DNA from: Malus domestica
Lineage: Eukaryota; Streptophyta; Magnoliopsida; Rosales; Rosaceae
Length of the DNA stretch: 64,000 bases
Reading direction: 5' to 3'
Assembly: GCF_042453785.1 (NCBI RefSeq)
Contig: NC_091668.1
Span: forward strand, 2,124,501-2,188,500
Part shown: in pieces, positions 57,242-64,000 of the stretch
Layout: the number at the start of each line of letters is the position of its first letter
How positions within the stretch are numbered: the first letter of the stretch is position 1
Program-made: the position numbers and the translations under genes
The notes under the pieces: generated by a model
The model's database searches: none
Told to the model about the DNA's origin: nothing
The model's input: only the letters and a program-made list of their open reading frames with translations

Positions 57242-58598
57242 GATTCATGGCCATTTTACAAGGTATGATTGCTGGACACTTTCTTTGTTAATTTGGTTAT
57301 TAATAATTGATCAGTTTTAGAGTTTGTGCTGCAAATTATAGGGGAATAAAACTCAATACGGATTGTTACTGGCCGTGAACTCTAAAAACTCCATGTCTTT
57401 CCTTAAAGTCTTTTTTTAACTCTTCCTAAGTTTTTCTCTACCTCTTTTGTCCCGAGTCTCTGACTCAAAATCACATTTTCTAAGCAGAGCATCTGGAAGT
57501 GGTCGGTTCATATTTTCTAAATGATAAAAAATCAAATGAAGTGACAACTTATATGTAGTGCCTAACGTGAAGAACTTCAATGGATGGATTTGAATGTGTA
57601 AGTGAACCTCACAGAAGTTAGAACAACGGATCGAAAACTCTTGGTTTAGGATCTTAACATTTCGAGTTCGTTTGAAATTTTCATGTTTGGTCTGTCGTGT
57701 ACATCTACATTGTCCTTGAACATGACATGTCTGAATAGTTAGGAGCAATGTAGCCGAAAACATTTGTCGAAGAATATGATTCTCGTATGTCAAATTCGAC
57801 TTTGATGAGGATGAAGATCCCTTAGGGCCCCAATATCTGATTCAAGTACAACTGAATATCATCCCTTAGATCCCTTGGGACTCCCCTTGTTCCCACTCCG
57901 TTTATCGGAAATCTATAGTCGCTTGCCTTTCGGTTCACAGTTACTACCGATGGATGCAGTTTTATGAGTTCAACTAGTTAACAGAGTGGCGATTAAGTGC
58001 ACTCCTCTGTCTCAGTCGATCCATCCGTGGTTCGAGTTGTCACTCCCGCAATCATCTCACTCCACGAAACATTGTTATGTCAATCTGCGACTTTGCTGTT
58101 TTGCGTCGTATACAAGTCGTGTGATAACAGAAACTAGAAAGACGCTTCAGTGGCAATATTCCGCACCGACTATGCAAAGTTTGTATGGTTTGTTGTATTG
58201 TTTTCCGTAAGACTGCGTTTGGTTGGTGAAACAATTGTTTGGGAAAGGAATGTTTGTGAGAGCAGTGTTATTTCCTTCCCCGGTTCGGAAGGTGGAAGGG
58301 AAAGTTTTGTAATACTTGTACAATGTTGCCAACGGCTATTTGGTCATAACATCGAGTAATGGGCCAAACCTACTCAATCAACCCGGCCCATTATATTTTG
58401 TGAAGCTGGGCCAATAGAGTGCAAGCCCAAATCGTATCACGACTATCCACTTCGCAACCAGAATCTTCCCGCCGGTCCGCCTTACTCCTCTTTCCCCAGA
58501 TCCGCACACTCCAATACGCCATCGTTTCGATGACCCTTCCCTAGAACCCCGCCGGACTCGGACCTCCTTCCAATTAGGTTTTTTTTTTTCTTTTGCTG
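57242..58598. other. PEX11A 3' region and intergenic DNA
   Basis: No gene is supported. ORFs at 57416-57793 and 57986-58359 lack family resemblance. 58440-58598 is GC-richer and is the likely LPEAT1 5' UTR, ending in a T tract. Confidence 0.5.
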
Positions 58599-60852
58599 AT
58601 GGTTTCCGAACTCCAAGGCCTCAATTCCAAACAGGCCAAGCAGGACCGCAACGACGGTCCGGCGTCCAAGGACGACTGCCCGCTCCTCAAACCCGAACCG
58701 GCCTCCTCCGTCTCCGCCGAGGAGCTCCAGGAGCTAGAGAATAAATGCGCGGCGTACGTGCGACGCGATGTGTACGGCACCATGGGGCGAGGCGAATTGC
58801 CGGTGAAGGAGAAGGTGCTGCTAGGGCTCGCGTTGGTGACTCTGGTTCCGATACGCGTGGTCCTGGCCATGACGGTGTTGGTGCTGTACTACTTGATTTG
58901 CCGGATTTGCACGCTCTTCAAAATCCCCAATCGCGACGAGCAGGAGCAGGAGGATTACGCGCACATGGGGGGCTGGCGGCAGGCCGTGATAGTCCAGTGC
59001 GGCCGCGCCTTATCCAGAGCCATGCTCTTCGTCTTTGGCTTCTATTGGATCAACGAGTCATATCGGATACCATCGGATTCCGAACCCAAACCCGCACCCC
59101 AGGTACTCTCTCTCTCTCTCTCTCTCACTGTTTCTCTCTCTAAAGCATGAAAATTGATTTCGTGAGATTTTGAGTGGTAATTTTGATGTTAAATTTTTGG
59201 TTAGGGAAAAGATGTTGCCGAAGAAAAGGAGCCTGAAAGGCCAGGGGCGATCATATCGAATCACGTTTCGTATTTGGATACCTTGTATCACATGTCTAAT
59301 TCGTTTCCGAGCTTCGTCGCCAAGGTTTGCTACTCTATATGAATTTTGATTGAAAGATGATCCAATTTTATCTATGTGTTGGTTCTGAGTTTCTGTTATC
59401 CTGGATTTTGTTTGTGAAGAGATCGGTGGCGAAACTTCCTCTAGTTGGCCTCATCAGGTCGGTTGCATTCGCTTTCGCTTGCTTTAATTTCGTCATACTT
59501 CTGAAAATCTGTAGTTTTTCTCCATCATATTTACGGGAGCTAATGGAGTTCGATTTCCGATTGTTGTTTTTGACAGCAAGTGCCTCGGTTGTGTCTATGT
59601 TCAGCGAGAGTCAAAGTCATCCGACTTCAAGGGAGTTGCAGGTACATAAATTGGGGTGCTCCCTGTTTTTGATAGTTTTCTAATCACTCTCAAGGTGCAC
59701 ATCATAAATCTAGCGATATTTGCAGTATCGAGGTGAAAACTATGATCAATCACGAGTGGATATGACACACGAACACTGTATAACGAGTTTTCGGTTGTGT
59801 TACTTGTATGAATGTTGTTTGATTAATAATTGGATATCATTTGCAGCTGTGGTGACTGAAAGAGTTAAAGAAGCACATCAGAATAAATGCGCCCCGCCAA
59901 TAATGCTTTTCCCAGGTTATAGTTTTAAGCACTCTACTATTATAAGAAAGCCCGATTAATGATTTTTCAGCTGTCCTCGTTCTTGGATGTTCAAATCATC
60001 GTTTGTTAATTTATGTGCGTGGAAGGGAACACGAGTTTTCAACCACGCTGAAACTGGTCTGCGATTCATTTGTTAGCAGACGTGCATAATGTTGTCAGCG
60101 ATGCTTATACTTCTGTTACGTGGTATTTATTTTATGGTTAATCTTTCTACAGAGGGAACTACTACAAACGGAGACTTTCTTCTGCCATTCAAGACGGGAG
60201 CATTCCTGGCAAAAGCTCCAGTTCTTCCGGTGATTCTTAGGTATCCTTACCGAAGATTTAGTCCTGCATGGGACTCGATATCTGGGGTGAGTGTTTCTTA
60301 ACCAATTTCCAAGAACACGTATAAAGAAAATACATATATCATGCAGGATAATTATACATACACAAATAGTAAGAATTCAACATGTCAGGCATATAGCCTT
60401 TCGGTCTTCTGAGCTTCTAATTTTGGTTACCTCATTTACTTTATTTTCAGGTGCGCCATGTGATATTTCTTCTCTGTCAATTTGTAAATCACATAGAGGT
60501 CACAAGGTTACCTGTTTATTACCCCTCGCAACAAGAAAAAGATGATCCAAAACTCTACGCTAGTAATGTCAGAAGATTGATGGCCAATGAGGTACATGTT
60601 TCCTCCCGAAAGTATATTATGAAAGCAAAGTTTAAAGCATTTTCTTGCTTGAGAGCGTGACCATCAACTAGGTAGAGATATTAATCGTGCGAGCTCCTGG
60701 TGTTTGTAACTTGATTCCATGTGTGCTTTTTGTTTTGTTTACAGGGCAACATGACTTTATCAGATATTGGACTTGCCGAGAAGCGGGTGTATCATGCTGC
60801 TCTTAATGGTAATAATAGCCGTCCTAGTGTTTTGCATCAGAAAGAGGATTGA
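58599..60852 (+). CDS. LPEAT1: Lysophospholipid acyltransferase LPEAT1
   Basis: Eight exons: 58599-59102, 59205-59324, 59420-59457, 59577-59641, 59847-59915, 60153-60286, 60451-60591 and 60744 to about 60852. The protein is about 392 aa, close to Arabidopsis LPEAT1 (At1g80950). A hydrophilic N-terminus precedes a membrane segment (VLLGLALVTLVPIRVVLAM, VLVLYYLICRICTLF). The PlsC-type acyltransferase domain follows, with the catalytic NHVSYLD (HX4D, His near 188), LGCVYVQRES, the FPEGTT substrate motif formed across exons 5 and 6, and VILRYPYRRFSPAWDSISG. It transfers acyl groups from acyl-CoA to lysophosphatidylethanolamine and related lysolipids at the ER. The C-terminus reads GLAEKRVYHAALNGNNSRPS and ends HQKED. 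By hand I count the last exon as one base off a multiple of three, which I take as a counting slip that needs rechecking. The downstream gene is convergent. Confidence 0.92.
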
Positions 60853-61883
60853 TAAAATTCAGGGCCTCGCTCCCAAATGATATCTAGTCGCAGTTGAGTT
60901 TCGTAGTTTTCGTTCATGATTGCACTAGCCACAGTGAGGGGTGTGCAATTATTAACTTGTAATTCCATGCTTATGGAAACTGTGCCCTTTAACGCTAAAA
61001 TCTTCGAAATATTTGTGTTTTCACCATGTTAAAATGCATTGCAACCCCTTTAGAAGAAACTTTGCACCTGTTGATCTGATCTGAAGCATCTCTTTCATGT
61101 TCATGCAGGTTTGTTTTCCCAATGCTAACTCGGATCGTCATCTGTATATTCATATGGGGTGTGCTATCCACACACCCCAAATTACTTCTCACATACCCTT
61201 GTTAATTTCTGTCCGTTGATCTTCTTCAATTCATCCGATCCGACGGCCGAAAATTAGAATGGTGTGTGAGAAGTAAAATGGGGTGTGTGGATATCACATC
61301 CCTATTCATATATGATTCTATTTGTTATAGGGAAAAATTAAAACTGATACGGATTGCAGAAGAATTATTTTTTGGTCGGAGTAAGTTGAAACGGTATTTT
61401 TACGATGCGCGCCGCTGTGGATTTAAGCTGGCATTCTCAAAGCAGGCGTTTTCCGATTGTTGTATGATCTCAGTTAACGGAGGAGGGAACGGGTTGGCGG
61501 AAGTCGATTTATCTCGACGAGCTTGGCTGGTATATATATTGGTTGTGATTTTGTTTCACCATTATAAAGCTCTGATGTGTGACGATGTATCTCAATCTGA
61601 TCCTTTCTGTTGCAAATTAACAGGTAGGTTTTGCGTAAGAAAAGTTTGAAAGATTAGAACTGATTTAGCAATACCTTCATGAATTTGTTGGAAACTAATA
61701 GTTACAACGATCACAAGCATCAGTCCACAAACCTGGGAGAACACACTCTGCGACGGAGGGAAATTCAGACTCACTCTTGGTATCGATTCTGAGAAGACTT
61801 TTCCCCCTAATTGCTACGTCATCATACTAGATACATTCAAATTACAATTGCGGGCGTAAAGAGCAAGTCTTCCGAACAGTTTC
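60853..61883. other. Spacer between convergent LPEAT1 and DeSI-like genes
   Basis: It holds both 3' UTRs, a 147-bp MITE at 61156-61302, and a plus ORF at 61266-61649 that begins inside the MITE and has no family resemblance. Confidence 0.5.
61147..61311. mobile_element. MITE (147 bp) with 9-bp target duplication
   Basis: The element at 61156-61302 has inverted ends of about 43 bp: GGGGTGTGCTATCCACACAC and, on the other strand, GGGATGTGATATCCACACAC, both followed by CCCA-TTACTTCTCACA. It is flanked by tattcatat at 61147-61155 and 61303-61311. The length of the duplication suggests a Mutator-type MITE. Confidence 0.85.
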
Positions 61884-63094
61884 TCACCTTTCTTTCAACG
61901 AACCATTCAACGATCTTCGCAGTTCCCATGGCGGCAAGCAACCTTTCAGGGGCGACTGTAGAAATAACGAAGATGAAGATAACTGCTTCTGCCGCATTGA
62001 GATAGACGACACGCAACTGAAGGCGCTTCTCAAGCTCCTCTTGTCGCTGTCGTACGGTTGGCAGTTAGGGTCATGTTGTACATCGGAAATCTTCAGAGAT
62101 TCCGGAAGTATGCAGTTGCATACTGAACCTACCACATAACAGTAGAGTTAGTTTACCTCTGCAAACCACTGTTTTTCCATCGTTCATTAGAAATTCGAAT
62201 CTTGATTCGATCCCAGGTAAGACCTTAAAACATGCATGACCTAAGCCGATTTCTTAGGACTATACTTAATATCAGAATGACGACTCTAATGAAACTTAAA
62301 AGCGTTGTTTCACAATGTCCGAAAATACAAAAACAGACCAGAAACTCAAACTCCAAGCTCCATACAGAAGCACGCGCGAATGAAACAAGATCATTACAAC
62401 TGAAAACAGTGGGTGAAGAAAGGATACCAATTCTTGCCAGTCGGTTCACCCATTTAGGAATTGATTTTCCGGTGAGCCTGCGACAAATATCCCTGCAGAA
62501 ATGGTTGCAGTTCTTGACAATCAGGTGATATGTATCCCCGTTGTAGCTCAAAGAATGGCGCTCCATAAACTCTCGAACCTGAGTAGGGTCCAAGCCTGTT
62601 GTCCCGATCAATATCGACCTTCTGAACTTGAACCCTGGGCATTGGCGAGGTTCAACCTCAAAAACACCACTCGTAGGATAGTCATGTGCTCCGAATGCAT
62701 ATTCCACACCATGAACTGCACAATGCATATGGACTATCAGCAAAACCGAACTTCACTCGATCGAAACAAACATAGAACGAAGATTAACAAGGTTATAGTA
62801 ATTTGATAGAATTAAGCAAAACAAACAGAGATAGAGTTCAGCTTGAGATAAACACGAATTGCGTGACCAGAACGTAAGCTCACCTTCAACACCAGAGTGA
62901 AAAATTCCAAAGCCAGCCCAATAGACATAGCCATTCATGGGAGTCAGATCATATACATTGAGATAAACTGGTGCTTTTCCTGATTCAGCGCTATCCGATT
63001 TTGATTTGGGAAATAAACAAAAACGCCCCGCGGATTTGTTCTTCAATTGAAGCGGGGCAACGGATCTCCATCTCTTCTTCAATTCAAATTTCAT
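61884..63094 (-). CDS. DeSI-like protein (PPPDE thiol peptidase)
   Basis: Three coding exons on the minus strand: 62884-63094, 62428-62715 and 61884-62128. They total 744 bases, 247 aa, all in phase. The PPPDE (DUF862) domain starts at VYLNVYDLTPMNGYVYWAGF. The catalytic dyad is His66 (GIFHSGVE) and Cys140 (IVKNCNHFCRD). VEYAFGAHDYPTSGVFEVEP and SLSYNGDTYHLI lie between, and the domain ends in RRLTGKSIPKWVNRLARIG. Relatives such as animal DESI1 and DESI2 remove SUMO or ubiquitin; the plant members (At1g80690 and At4g17486 group) are little studied, so the substrate is unknown. The C-terminus is S-rich and ends PPWELRRSLNGSL. A leader intron is likely, with a donor at 63724 and an acceptor just upstream of the ATG near 63110. 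Confidence 0.92.
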
Positions 63095-63319
63095 GTTTCC
63101 TCAACAAGTAAAAACCAGAACGCACTCAATGCTTGCCTCCAGCCTGTGCATTTGGGTACACATCAAAGGCATTACCACCCAAAGGATGGAAATGCAGTGG
63201 CATTATAAACAAAAGCTCAACACAACTACATACATACAAATATTATCCTCTTTCTTTATCGATGAAAGCGTTATTTTAAACTACTCTAATCTGCGTGAAT
63301 TGCAACTACTTTATTGACC

Positions 63320-63526
63320 ATGGATAAAAGGCGACCTCAGGCCAACAAGGCTCCTGACTTTGCGACGGTCCAGCAATATATCCAACACAACAACAGAAAA
63401 AAGGAAATTCTTTTGCGGGTGATCAAAGATAACAGGCTCCAGTGCAGATCTCAGAGTATAAAATCAGATCCAGTTTCAATTAGTAGAGAGGAAGCAGAGA
63501 AACTTTTAACCAAAATTAACAGATAA
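63320..63526 (+). CDS. Unrecognised 68-codon ORF inside the DeSI-like leader intron
   Basis: It is an antisense ORF to the DeSI-like gene, starting MDKRRPQANKAPDFATVQQY and ending REEAEKLLTKINR. It is basic, helical-looking and not low-complexity. I know no family for it. It may be a chance frame or a fragment of another gene; there is no evidence of expression. Confidence 0.2.
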   Translation: MDKRRPQANKAPDFATVQQYIQHNNRKKEILLRVIKDNRLQCRSQSIKSDPVSISREEAEKLLTKINR

Positions 63527-63889
63527 ATGAGCTTTTCAAAACTTGGTCAATCATAATTCCCACTTGTTTGTTCGTTTTCCCGAGCTTTCTCAGCTACCAA
63601 ACAGGACCCAGAAGAAAAATTCAAGCCCCGGAAGATACATGAACTCATAAAACGAAAATTTAAAGGAAAAAACTGGAAGAGATTGAAAGTTCTTAGAAAA
63701 AAATGAACAACTGTGGGACTCACCGAATAAGAGAAGACAGCCATTGGAGGGCAGCAAAACCCAACTTCTTTCTTGAACACTAAAACAGCTGCGTTTCTGT
63801 ATTTTCAGAGCTCAGAAATGCCAACAGCTGCTCTGAAATGGAAGGCCTTCGTGATCTTGCTGCAACCCCCTCATTATTATTTTTTAATT

Positions 63890-64000
63890 CTAAAAAAAAA
63901 CTAAAGAAAATGATTTGAAAAAGTTAAGTTTTAACGGAAATGATAAAATAAATAATAAAATGAATAGTATTATAATTAACTTTTTAATATAAAAATATAA
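63890..64000 (-). repeat. Copy of the dispersed ~140-bp repeat, cut by the window end
   Basis: On the minus strand it reads ttatatttttatattaaaaa, then gttaattataatactattca, then 'ttttat-atttccgttaaaactt' and 'tcaaatcattttc', the same order as in 54113-54270. Confidence 0.6.

Noticed and set aside
61266-61649. 127-codon plus ORF after LPEAT1
   Set aside because: It begins inside a MITE, and the LPEAT1 frame already ends at a family-typical C-terminus.

Overview
This is nuclear DNA of a flowering plant. Genes have many short GT-AG introns, intergenic DNA is AT-rich, and the repeats are plant LTR retrotransposon remnants, an RTE-type LINE, an Au-like SINE end and several MITEs. The style of the LTR and MITE sequences makes me suspect Rosaceae, apple or pear tribe; that part is recollection, not something computed.

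Layout. 1-8.4 kb is repeat territory. It holds a long inverted-repeat element, a hAT-like MITE and a minus-oriented non-autonomous LTR element (about 4.30-8.37 kb). Between that element's LTR-like ends lie three minisatellites and two minus-strand pieces of host genes: an acyl-CoA thioesterase exon and an AAA-ATPase N-terminus. Then come MPH2 (PsbQ-like thylakoid lumen protein, + strand, 8667-10050), a leucine carboxyl methyltransferase-family gene (- strand, 10973-12465), a DUF21/CBS membrane protein (+, 15490-18900) and PMT28-like Golgi methyltransferase (+, 20687-32334). PMT28 has a second intron of about 8.76 kb filled by an RTE LINE, which is itself broken by an LTR-element remnant with an antisense ORF and nested tandem repeats. 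TYW1 (wybutosine synthesis, +, 33336-36479) has a truncated SINE in an intron. Next are a six-copy array of about 410 bp (39.4-41.9 kb), a Mutator-like MITE, a small AT-hook protein (-, 42344-42760), a probable LTR fragment and a SINE. After these come an At1g01500-like gene (+, 48539-50446), a CRAL-TRIO/Sec14 gene (-, 51612-53015), PEX11A interrupted by one in-frame stop (+, 56456-57241), LPEAT1 (+, 58599-60852) and a DeSI-like PPPDE protease (-, 61884-63094). LPEAT1 and the DeSI-like gene are convergent.

The genes are ordinary housekeeping or organelle genes and do not form a pathway cluster. Their roles are photosystem II maintenance, cell-wall matrix methylation in the Golgi, tRNA-Phe modification, lipid transfer and remodelling, peroxisome division and de-SUMOylation-type proteolysis. 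I found no new defence or biosynthetic system. The strongest observations are: (1) a 15-bp target-site duplication showing that the 8.3-kb composite in the PMT28 intron began as one LINE insertion; (2) the single nonsense codon in an otherwise well-preserved PEX11A; (3) host gene fragments lying inside an LTR element; and (4) the 410-bp satellite-like array.
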